This document shows positions 1 to 5,624 of a stretch of 9,239 nt of DNA, in pieces. Made by a program: the position numbers and the translations under genes. The notes below the pieces were generated by a model that worked only from the letters and a program-made list of their open reading frames with translations, had not been told where the DNA came from and did no database searches. Every line of letters begins with the position of its first letter. Within the stretch, counting starts at the first letter, position 1. Origin of the DNA: Opitutaceae bacterium (lineage in GTDB: Bacteria > Verrucomicrobiota > Verrucomicrobiae > Opitutales > Opitutaceae); contig JAISAX010000131.1 in assembly GCA_031266495.1 (NCBI GenBank), forward strand, positions 1-9,239, in the 5' to 3' direction.

Positions 1-1125
1 GAGCCGGTCGGCAAACATCTCAAGCTGCTGCTCCTTGATCCGGTTTTCCATGTCTCCACGTGCGCAATACACCTGCTCGTACAACCGTTGCGGGTCGCCC
101 GCCAGAGAGGTCACCACGAACCTCGGGTTGTCCTTGTCGGGCAGACGTTCGGCCTTGCCAATCACCCGCCGCAGACGGCTCCAGCTGCTGCGCGTGCGAT
201 ACAAAAACTCCCCGAACACACGCGCGCTTCCGCAATGCGTGGCGCGGATGCGCGCATCCACCATCTGCGGACTCAACTCCCTGACCAGACACTCGTTGCG
301 CGCCAGCCCGATCACATAATGCACCCCGTGGCGCTCGCACCACTCAAGAATCTCTTCCCGGCAAAAACCGCTGTCCGCCCTGACCACAATCCGCGCATCC
401 GGACAACGCCTCCGCAGCGCCGGCACGATCTTCTCCAGCGCCTCCACCGTCCCGTCCGGGGCATCCCGGTCCGACGTGCGCAACTGCGCCCACAACAGCT
501 TGTCTCCTGTAAACGCATACAACGGCAGGTAACAATAGTCCCCGTAATAACCGTGGAAAAACCTCCCCTCCTGCTTCCCGTGCAACAAGGCGTCCGTCGC
601 GTCAAAATCTGTCACCAGCTCACGCCTGTTGCGGCGCAGACTCTCCACCCCCTCCTTCAGCAACAGCCCCTCCATCTTCTCCGGCTGCACATGCACCTTG
701 TGATACTTCCCGCTCCGGTGCGACGACAACTCCACCCGGTTCAACGTCGCCGCTGATCCGCACGCCTCTCCCTCCTTCTTCCCGCACGCAAGCGACATCA
801 CCGCATCCTTCCTCAACTTCTGATGGTCATTCAAATCCTCATACCCAAGCGCCTGCCCCATCACCCTCTGCATCGTCAACTCCCCTACCTCATGCTCCAC
901 AAACACCGGATTGCGCTGATCCTCAAAACACTCCGCCAACCTCTCCGGCAGTCTCATCCCTAACGCCTCCTCCCTCAGCAACACCGCCCCTGCGTCGCTG
1001 CTCAGGCTCCCTCCGTCAAAACTTACCTCCACTTTCCTTCTTCCGCTGGCTTGAAACTCAAAATTACTCTGATAGCACTCTGCTTGAAGGTCCGGGTTCT
1101 TTGTCTGTTGCTTATTTGCGTTCAT
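1..1125 (-). CDS. IS1380-family transposase (partial, 3' end outside window)
   Basis: DDE transposase that would cut and paste its own insertion sequence. Translating the minus strand from the ATG at 1125 gives 375 codons without a stop, reaching the left edge exactly on a codon boundary, so the C-terminus is missing. Recognisable blocks are an N-terminal SFDGGSLSSDAGAVLLRE segment (residues 36-53), VTDFDATDALLHGKQEG (171-187), VVRADSGFCREE (247-258) and YCARGDMENRIKEQQLEMF (353-371). The likely catalytic triad is an Asp of DFDATD (173 or 175), Asp251 and Glu360, the last inside the Y-x2-R-x3-E signature of the IS4/IS1380 superfamily. IS1380 transposases are usually a little over 400 aa, so most of the protein is here. 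No Shine-Dalgarno motif precedes the ATG. Only the upstream end of the element is inside the window, so its terminal repeats cannot be paired. The family call is from recognised motifs, not a search. Confidence 0.9.
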   Translation of the reverse strand, partial: MNANKQQTKNPDLQAECYQSNFEFQASGRRKVEVSFDGGSLSSDAGAVLLREEALGMRLPERLAECFEDQRNPVFVEHEVGELTMQRVMGQALGYEDLNDHQKLRKDAVMSLACGKKEGEACGSAATLNRVELSSHRSGKYHKVHVQPEKMEGLLLKEGVESLRRNRRELVTDFDATDALLHGKQEGRFFHGYYGDYCYLPLYAFTGDKLLWAQLRTSDRDAPDGTVEALEKIVPALRRRCPDARIVVRADSGFCREEILEWCERHGVHYVIGLARNECLVRELSPQMVDARIRATHCGSARVFGEFLYRTRSSWSRLRRVIGKAERLPDKDNPRFVVTSLAGDPQRLYEQVYCARGDMENRIKEQQLEMFADRL

Positions 1126-1127
1126 AA

Positions 1128-1550
1128 CAAATAATTACATCAGCCTTCCCCGGACTTTCTCGCTTTCTTTTGCAATTTCCGGGTTACGCCGTCGGCGGCA
1201 AATCCCTGCGCGACATGGTGACCCGCCTGCGCGCCCTCATGACCGAACTCGAAACCATCTGGACGCGCAACGGCGGCGCTGCCGGCTCGCTGCATTTTGC
1301 CTTCCTGGTGAGCCACACGCTGGGCGACCCCGAGGACGCCAAACTCGCGTCCTACCGCGAAGCCGCCCGCGCCCTTGCCGAAAAACACCCGGACGCCTCG
1401 CTCATCGATCTCTCGCAACTCGTCCCTTACTCCGAAATGGTATCACGGAAATACCACGACAAGGGACGTGCCACCGACGCGCACCTCGACCCGCGGAACT
1501 ACGAGGCGATCAGCCGGGCGCTGGCCGCCGGGCTGCTGACGGCGGAGTGA
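1128..1550 (+). pseudogene. SGNH/GDSL-like hydrolase, C-terminal fragment truncated by the IS
   Basis: The frame is open from 1128, just after an in-frame TAA at 1125-1127. The first usable start is a TTG at 1170, giving 126 aa. The C-terminal part reads LSQLVPYSEMVSRKYHDKG, then TDAHLDPRNYEAISRAL. This resembles the end of SGNH esterases, where an Asp-x-x-His pair supplies two of the catalytic residues (here within TDAHLD). The N-terminal Ser (GDSL), Gly and Asn blocks are absent. The fragment begins beside the 5' end of the IS1380 transposase gene, so the simplest reading is that the IS interrupted the hydrolase and the N-terminal half lies beyond the left edge. The IS/gene junction should fall between about 1128 and 1190. 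A secreted carbohydrate-esterase or lipase role is only inference. Other alpha/beta hydrolases are possible. Confidence 0.55.
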
Positions 1551-1567
1551 CCCCGCGCAGCACAGGG

Positions 1568-1581
1568 TCGCGGTTGCGCGA
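1568..1581. other. Small GC-rich hairpin after the hydrolase fragment
   Basis: TCGCG-gttg-CGCGA forms a 5-bp stem with a 4-nt loop, starting 18 nt past the stop codon at 1550. No T tract follows on either strand, so it is a weak terminator candidate at best. Confidence 0.2.
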
Positions 1582-1600
1582 CTCCAGCGGCTCGGGGAGG

Positions 1601-1635
1601 AAAAAAAACAGCAACCAGGTAAAAATACGGTTGCT
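1601..1635 (-). terminator. Possible intrinsic terminator (minus-strand reading)
   Basis: AGCAACC (1610-1616) and GGTTGCT (1629-1635) form a perfect 7-bp stem with a 12-nt A-rich loop. Read on the minus strand, the stem is followed by one G and then eight T residues (the A8 run at 1601-1608), the layout of a rho-independent terminator. There is no obvious minus-strand gene immediately upstream, so it may stop antisense transcription coming from the right, or it may be chance. On the plus strand the stem is followed by an A-rich run. Confidence 0.35.
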
Positions 1636-1873
1636 ATTAAAAAACACCTCACCAGCTTCGCGACCTTCATCCGCCGCCTCCCGCGCTTCTCGCCATCTCC
1701 CGCATCACAGACGATCACAGAAGACCACATGAGCAACACGCCCCTCACGACCGCCGCCACGACTGCCGCCACCGCCATTGAAAATGCGGTGTTTGCAAAC
1801 GTGGTTGCAGGCACGGATACAAGCGCGGGAGCGAACAAAAAACTTGCGCAAGTCCCTGCAATAACGCAGTTTA

Positions 1874-1883
1874 CCCCCCCCCC
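1874..1883 (+). repeat. C10 homopolymer tract
   Basis: Ten consecutive C residues in the 3' part of the 53-aa ORF beginning at 1729. Changing the length by minus one or plus two would merge that ORF with the downstream VSGPETR-type frame. Confidence 0.9.
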
Positions 1884-1996
1884 GTATTAACGTCTTTGAT
1901 GGCCTGACATCAGAGGCTGACACCGGGGCAACCCCGCGCAGCCCGAAGACCGTAAAAAACGCGTCGGCACCTGCCGTCCCCGCCCCCGGGACACGA

Positions 1997-2231
1997 GTTT
2001 CTGCCACCAGGGGACACGTCTCCGGCTCCGGCGCGGTTGTCTCCGGGCCGGAGACACGCCCTTCTCCCGCCCGGAGACAAACGTCTCCGGACCGGAGACA
2101 CGTGTATCCGGAGCAGAGATACCCGTATCCGACGTGGAGCTACGCATCTCCGGTCCGCGAGATGCGACGGCCCCGTTGCCAAAACACGCGTCTCCGGCAC
2201 CGGAGACCTCCGACACCAGTCGCGGAGACAC
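1997..2231. repeat. Degenerate tandem array of 21-bp palindromic units
   Basis: Unit starts are visible at 1997, 2018, 2039, 2062, 2083, 2104, 2125, 2146, then a decayed one at 2167, then 2190 and 2211. Steps are 21 bp except for two of 23 bp (2039 to 2062, and 2167 to 2190). The core is GTCTCCGG-n-CCGGAGAC followed by ACGy. The best copies are at 2039 and 2083, and 2190 has a 2-nt centre. Weaker units keep their symmetry by paired changes, for example GTATCC...AGATAC at 2104-2121 and GCATCTCC...GAGATGC at 2144-2165. A palindromic 21-bp unit encodes VSGPETR on both strands, and both readings appear (plus: VSGPETRVSGAEIPVSD; minus: APDTRVSGPETFVSG). There are no unique spacers, so it is not CRISPR. 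It could be a coding minisatellite, an array of two-fold-symmetric protein-binding sites spaced two helical turns apart, or a palindromic element grown in tandem. Confidence 0.8.
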
Positions 2232-2392
2232 GCGCCAGCGTCCCGCCCCTTGCCCCTCCGCCTCGCCGCCCCTTGCCCCCTCACCGCTCAAACCGGCGAC
2301 GCTTTACTGCCGATCCCTCCCACAGGCACTTTTCCGCCAGGAAAAGTCGAGGCCAGTGGCTACTTCCGACTGCGTGACATCATCTGTTTATC

Positions 2393-2458
2393 GTCATCAC
2401 CACCAACAACACCACCACCAACACCAACAACCGACGACACCAACAACCCGTCATCACC
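2393..2458 (+). promoter_or_regulatory. CA-rich, nearly G-free leader of the 2459 gene
   Basis: The 66 bases before the start codon at 2459 are built almost wholly of CAC, CAA and AAC triplets and contain only three G residues. There is no purine-rich Shine-Dalgarno motif. Such an unstructured leader is what ribosomes loading without an anti-Shine-Dalgarno contact would favour. The role is inferred from composition alone. No clear -10/-35 pair was found. Confidence 0.4.
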
Positions 2459-3202
2459 ATGAGCATACGCACCCATCGCCGTTATTTCCCGACCGATTTC
2501 AAGAGCCAGCTGGTCTGGGCCAACAACCACCTGACCGCGCTCGGACAACTGGCCGGAGTGTTCGACGTGCCCGAGGCCTTTGTGGCCGGAGCGCTCGCCG
2601 ACCTCCGTCACCTGGAGAATTTTTACACCTGGCGCGACCAGACCACCGAACTCGCCCGCGAGTACACGCAAGCCATCGACCGCGCCGAGTGGGACATGGG
2701 CGGCGAACCCGTCGTCACGCAACCCCGCGACCCCGCCACCCTCGGTATCGACAAAACCATCACCATCGCCGCCGGCCTCTATCGCCGCCTCTTCGCCAAC
2801 ATCGACACGCTCCTGCAAAACCCCAAATGCACCGCCGAGCTGAGGCGCCAGCTCTTCATCCTCCCGCCCGAACCCGCGACGCCCGACCTGCTCAACCTCA
2901 GTCCCGCCGTGCGCGCCTATTTCACGGGCGGCGAAGTCATCCTGCAAGGCAACCTGCCCCGGCCCGCCCGATTCTGGCGCGTCCTTGTGGACCGCGGCGA
3001 CGGCGCGGGCACGCAAGTAGCCGGCAGCATAGTCGGGGCGAAGTTTACCGACCACCACCCGTTGCCCGAAAAACCCGCCGCCTGGACCTACACGGTGGAG
3101 TTGCGCGACAGGAACGATGTGCCTGTCGGGAAAGTCAGTGTGGTGAGCATCACCGTCTGGCAAGGCAGCGCCGACCACGGCCCCGAAGCCGCCGGGGAAT
3201 AA
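2459..3202 (+). CDS. Protein of unknown function, helical N-terminus and beta-rich C-terminus
   Basis: 247 aa, start ATG at 2459, which fits the sharp shift from CA-rich leader to coding composition. I do not recognise a named family. Residues about 12-135 look mostly alpha-helical (FKSQLVWANNHLTALGQLAG; LADLRHLENFYTWRDQTTEL; IDKTITIAAGLYRRLFANID). A Pro-rich hinge follows (about 135-150). Residues about 155-235 look like a beta-sandwich domain of Fn3/Ig type (FWRVLVDRG; AAWTYTVELRDRNDVPVGKV). There is no signal peptide or membrane segment, so it is probably cytoplasmic. Codon use is GC-rich: 44 of 60 bases at 2941-3000 are G or C. The upstream palindromic array and the ATGA overlap with the last array-derived frame suggest, but do not show, a functional link. 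The downstream surface gene starts 32 nt after the stop on the same strand and may be cotranscribed. Confidence 0.8.
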   Translation: MSIRTHRRYFPTDFKSQLVWANNHLTALGQLAGVFDVPEAFVAGALADLRHLENFYTWRDQTTELAREYTQAIDRAEWDMGGEPVVTQPRDPATLGIDKTITIAAGLYRRLFANIDTLLQNPKCTAELRRQLFILPPEPATPDLLNLSPAVRAYFTGGEVILQGNLPRPARFWRVLVDRGDGAGTQVAGSIVGAKFTDHHPLPEKPAAWTYTVELRDRNDVPVGKVSVVSITVWQGSADHGPEAAGE

Positions 3203-3234
3203 CCCGCGCCCGCACTATCAACCGGAAACGCGTC

Positions 3235-4554
3235 ATGCATGATATGAACTGCCGTAAAAGCACCTCCTCCCGTTCCCCTGTATCATTCGTCATGATGGCC
3301 ATTATGATGGCTTTCATGATGACCGGCACGGTTTCCCGCGCCGGGGCCAGTACCGATATAAACATAAACACCTTCACCCTCGCCCCTGACCCGTATGGCA
3401 ACTTCAAGTTCAACGACGGTTATGCTTTCACGGGTAACATTACTAACAATGGCTACGTTGCCATGAGTTGGGTGGATGGAGTGGTTCACGTTGGATACTG
3501 GAATACGATAAAAGGCACAATCATTAACCATTATTTTTTCAATTTCGCCGAATTCAGCAACAATATCGATATTTTAGTCAACAGCAATGGTATCGTTACG
3601 GCTTCATTGGCTTCATTGTCTAATAGCACGATAGTAGTCAGGGCTGACGGAAGCGTGTTCAGCCCCGAAGACGGCAGAAAGGTGAGAGCCGTTAATGACT
3701 CCGGTATTGCCGTGGGATCCAGATACTACAGTAATCACTTTGCCGTGATATGGGAGGAGAATGGCGCAGCCACCGATCTGCCGCATCCCGACGGCTATTC
3801 CGTTATCAATAGTTACGCCGTGCGTATCAATAACAATGGCCTTATTGCAGGGACACTTTGGCAAAGCGAATCTGCCAGCAGAGCCGTGATGTGGGATGCC
3901 GATGCCGACAGAACGCCTGTTTTGCTGCCTCCCCTTCTTCTTGAAGGTACAACCGAGAGTACAAGCCACAATGTGACCGCTATCAATGATGCCGGCCTCA
4001 TTGCAGGCACCGCCAGCAATCATGCCGTTGTATGGGATACGAGCAGGGAGAGCATAACCGTGACCGACCTACATACCGTTGCCGCCGGGTGCCTCTCCGA
4101 AGGCGAAACGCTCACGTCCAGTAATACGTATGGCATCAACGAGGCAGGCATCATTGCCGGTTCGATATATATTAATGGAGTCGGCGATCAGGGAGTATTG
4201 TGGATACCGGGGGAGGAAGGCTACGAGATGATAAACATCAACAAGCTGGCGGCGAAGGCCGCGCTTCTGGTTGACGGCATGCAGGATGAGGGTCTCGGGA
4301 GCATCACACACATTACCGGCATCAACGATCTCAATCAGATTGTCGGTGTGGGGAAGTATCATTACTTGATATTCGAATGGGGGGGAGATGATGATGAGAT
4401 TATCAATACTTACCATGAATACAGGGAGCAGGGATTTTTGATGAGTCTGGGAGGGTTGTCGGCAGCGGTGCCGGAGCCGGGAGCGTGTGCGTGGGTGGCC
4501 GGGCTGGCGGCGATGCTGGCGTGGGCGGCGCGGCGGCAGCGCTGGAGCAGGTGA
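3235..4554 (+). CDS. Exported HAF-repeat protein with PEP-CTERM sorting tail
   Basis: 439 aa from the ATG at 3235 (an in-frame ATG at 3244 is an alternative). Residues 1-38 form a signal peptide: a basic start, a Met-rich hydrophobic core (FVMMAIMMAFMM) and a cleavage-like AGA. At least five HAF-type repeats follow, each with N-[DNE]-x-G-x-I-x-G and later A-x-x-W: near residues 153 (VNDSGIAVGS), 197 (INNNGLIAGT), 250 (INDAGLIAGT), 301 (INEAGIIAGS) and 363 (INDLNQIVGV, more divergent). Such repeats are expected to build a beta-propeller-like extracellular domain. The end is a textbook PEP-CTERM tail: VPEP at 412-415, a hydrophobic stretch to about 432, then RRQRWSR. Exosortase should process it at the envelope, though no exosortase gene is in the window. 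The body is strikingly AT-rich (22 of 60 bases G+C at 3541-3600) while the tail matches the GC-rich surroundings (48 of 60 at 4501-4560). Ligand and function are unknown. Confidence 0.9.
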   Translation: MHDMNCRKSTSSRSPVSFVMMAIMMAFMMTGTVSRAGASTDININTFTLAPDPYGNFKFNDGYAFTGNITNNGYVAMSWVDGVVHVGYWNTIKGTIINHYFFNFAEFSNNIDILVNSNGIVTASLASLSNSTIVVRADGSVFSPEDGRKVRAVNDSGIAVGSRYYSNHFAVIWEENGAATDLPHPDGYSVINSYAVRINNNGLIAGTLWQSESASRAVMWDADADRTPVLLPPLLLEGTTESTSHNVTAINDAGLIAGTASNHAVVWDTSRESITVTDLHTVAAGCLSEGETLTSSNTYGINEAGIIAGSIYINGVGDQGVLWIPGEEGYEMININKLAAKAALLVDGMQDEGLGSITHITGINDLNQIVGVGKYHYLIFEWGGDDDEIINTYHEYREQGFLMSLGGLSAAVPEPGACAWVAGLAAMLAWAARRQRWSR

Positions 4555-4590
4555 CGTCGCGGCATCACCTGCCTTCCTCCCTCCCGCTTT

Positions 4591-4609
4591 CCCCCCCCCC
4601 CCCCCCCCC
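4591..4609 (+). repeat. C19 homopolymer tract
   Basis: Nineteen consecutive C residues beginning 37 nt after the stop codon of the PEP-CTERM gene, followed by AGAAAAAAAAG. It is the longest of five G/C runs of nine or more in the window. Runs this long are prone to replication slippage and to sequencing error. Confidence 0.9.
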
Positions 4610-4659
4610 AGAAAAAAAAGAATGACACCCCACCTGTGCCGTGCGCTCAAAGGCTCGTG

Positions 4660-4699
4660 ACCTTTTTGTAGAAAGGTGGGTGCCACCAGACGGTTTTTT
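4660..4699 (+). terminator. Possible terminator downstream of the PEP-CTERM gene
   Basis: Two alternative hairpins overlap here. ACCTTT (4660-4665) pairs with AAAGGT (4672-4677), and GGTGG-gtg-CCACC spans 4675-4687. A T6 run at 4694-4699 follows six bases after the second stem. That spacing is longer than ideal for an intrinsic terminator. There are no plus-strand genes beyond it until 8392, which makes a terminator plausible. Confidence 0.3.
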
Positions 4700-4925
4700 G
4701 CCTTCCGGTTTACGGCCTGGCATCCCGCCGTCGTTTGCGGCTCCCGGATTATTTCAAAGGCAAAGAGCTGTTAATGAAAGCACCTCGTACACTGCAGGGT
4801 GTCGGGTCGAAACGGTAGGCCGGACGGCAGGGGCGTCAACCGTCTTCCGTCGATTTTGTCGGAAATCCGGCGCCCACGGCCACCAGCAGCGCCGGGGTCA
4901 CGGGAAACTGTCCGGCGGTCGCGCC

Positions 4926-4934
4926 GGGGGGGGG
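4926..4934 (+). repeat. G9 homopolymer tract
   Basis: Nine consecutive G residues inside the broken zinc-ribbon frame, where they encode the Pro-rich segment between the CCTGC motif and GQFPVTP. Confidence 0.85.
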
Positions 4935-5036
4935 CCGCCGAGGAAAGGAGCAGCCGGTGCAGCAGTAATAACGGCGGCCGGGCTCGACGCGGCGCACGCG
5001 CACCGGCAAGTCGCAGTGGGCGCAGGGGATGCGGGC

Positions 5037-5046
5037 GGGGGGGGGG
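5037..5046 (+). repeat. G10 homopolymer tract separating ATG from zinc-ribbon frame
   Basis: Ten consecutive G residues on the plus strand, read as C10 by the minus-strand gene, 22 nt inside its putative ATG. A one-base contraction would place the ATG in frame with the Cys-rich domain. Confidence 0.85.
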
Positions 5047-5129
5047 ATGAGGATCAAGGGTGCCGGACATGGGTTAACCGGTATAGGGAGCGGCGGCATT
5101 CCTGCCGCTGCATGACAGGGGTAATTTTT

Positions 5130-5149
5130 GCGACGCGGAGCGTCGTCGC
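5130..5149 (-). terminator. GC-rich hairpin directly after the DUF2017-like gene
   Basis: GCGACG (5130-5135) pairs with CGTCGC (5144-5149), with an alternative nested GACGC-gga-GCGTC stem. It starts three bases past the stop codon of the proS-clpS-DUF2017 operon. The minus-strand sequence after it is A-rich, not T-rich, so canonical intrinsic termination is doubtful. It may protect the transcript 3' end. Confidence 0.3.
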
Positions 5150-5152
5150 TTC

Positions 5153-5620
5153 TCATGCGTCCGTCCCGAGGATCGCGCCGTCGAGGTGCTGGATGATCAG
5201 CTCCTGCACGGTGGCCAGGAACAGGTAGCACATGAAGGCCTTGTGCGTGGATTCGTCCAGCGTCTCGGGATCGACACCGCCGCCTTCGAGATCGTCGTCG
5301 GCGAGGTTTTTGAGGAATTTCTCGCGGAGGCGGAGCCGCACCGCCGAGCAGGCTTTCGAGATGATTTCGGCGTTGTTGTTGTCAAAGGCGACGACGCCGT
5401 TCGTGAAAAATTCGCTGTCGAACAGCGACAGGAGGGTGCGCAGTTCCTCGTTCTGCGCGGCCTGCAGCTCCTCGCGCCAGTCGTCGCGGAAAAGCGGGTC
5501 CACGTCCGCCAGCGTGAGGCCGGAGGCGAGTTCGTTCTGGAGCGTGTCGGACGCGGCCTTGATGACGTCGAGCAGCGGCGCGACCACGGGCAGGCTGAGC
5601 TTGACCTCGATGCGTTTCAT
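5153..5620 (-). CDS. DUF2017-like protein, partner gene of clpS
   Basis: 155 aa, ATG at 5620, four nucleotides after the clpS stop, so almost certainly cotranscribed and translationally linked. The protein is acidic and predicted to be nearly all helical after an N-terminal beta strand (MKRIEVKLSLPVVAPLLDVI). It contains DPLFRDDWREELQAAQNEEL (residues about 41-60) and a C-terminal helix STHKAFMCYLFLATVQELII. DUF2017 proteins, best known from Actinobacteria, have this same layout (a DPLfp-type loop and a C-terminal helix) and are typically encoded next to clpS, so both sequence and neighbourhood support the call. It has no signal peptide and should be cytoplasmic. Function is not established. 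A role with ClpS/ClpAP in protein turnover is inference from gene order. The sequence match is by eye and would need a profile search. Confidence 0.65.
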   Translation of the reverse strand: MKRIEVKLSLPVVAPLLDVIKAASDTLQNELASGLTLADVDPLFRDDWREELQAAQNEELRTLLSLFDSEFFTNGVVAFDNNNAEIISKACSAVRLRLREKFLKNLADDDLEGGGVDPETLDESTHKAFMCYLFLATVQELIIQHLDGAILGTDA

Positions 5621-5624
5621 GGCG

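Larger units (their letters stand above)
1729..2377 (+). pseudogene. Hypothetical ORF with heptapeptide repeats, frame broken at C10 tract
   Basis: An ATG at 1729 follows an A/C-rich leader and opens a 53-aa Ala/Thr-rich ORF (MSNTPLTTAATTAATAIENA...) that stops at 1888-1890, right after a run of ten C residues (1874-1883). Skipping one nucleotide in that run joins it to a frame that continues INVFDGLTSEADTGATPRSP and enters the 21-bp array as VSGSGAVVSGPETR, ending at 2377. Inside the array, two longer steps move the VSG-type motif first to the 2134-frame and then to a third frame, which ends ...PPTGTFPPGKVEASGYFRL... and stops at 2462, overlapping the next start codon as ATGA. So three frames each carry part of a plausible protein. 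It could be a decayed gene, a phase-variable gene, homopolymer sequencing error, or non-coding DNA. No signal peptide or known domain is visible. I do not recognise the family. Confidence 0.35.
4555..4835. other. Intergenic stretch with C19 tract, no gene seen
   Basis: Between the PEP-CTERM gene and the broken zinc-ribbon gene I see no convincing coding frame. The stretch holds a C19 homopolymer followed by A-rich sequence, a hairpin with a following T run (see the terminator entry), and a short inverted repeat ACAC...GTGT near 4790-4805. Confidence 0.5.
4836..5070 (-). pseudogene. Small Cys-rich (zinc-ribbon-like) protein, frameshifted and truncated
   Basis: A minus-strand frame encodes IPCAHCDLPVRVRRVEPG, then RRYYCCTGCSFPRR and GQFPVTPALLVAVGAGF, stopping at 4836-4838. 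The pattern C-x2-C...CC-x2-C resembles the metal-binding domain found ahead of heavy-metal P-type ATPases (CaHCglp...fCCxGC) and small zinc ribbons. An ATG at 5068-5070 (MSGTLDPHP...) lies in a different frame, separated from the Cys domain by the run of ten G (plus strand) at 5037-5046. One base fewer would fuse them. A second run of nine G (4926-4934) lies inside the Pro-rich part. In relatives I would expect a membrane segment after VAVGAGF, but here the frame ends after eight unrelated residues. It may be a decaying gene, a slippage-controlled gene or an assembly error. The family call is tentative. Confidence 0.45.

Noticed and set aside
1547..1732. 61-codon plus-strand ORF after the hydrolase fragment
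   Set aside because: Ser/Arg-rich with no domain, and it contains the minus-strand terminator-like hairpin. Composition is that of non-coding GC-rich DNA.
1997..2231. CRISPR array
   Set aside because: The units are contiguous 21-bp palindromes with no unique spacers, and no cas gene is near.
2360..3178. 272-codon minus-strand frame opposite the 2459 gene
   Set aside because: It has the low-complexity Gly/Val/Asp composition of an antisense shadow and no recognisable domain.
2134..4554. An open frame of 806 codons running from the array into the PEP-CTERM gene
   Set aside because: Its middle part (about 2459-3202) is the wrong frame of the 247-aa gene and has shadow-like Arg/His/Pro-rich sequence. 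A signal peptide starts at 3235, so the true gene begins there.
4836..5231. 131-codon minus-strand ORF starting at 5231
   Set aside because: Its first part overlaps the DUF2017-like gene in another frame. Only the Cys-rich segment from about 5060 downward looks like real protein.
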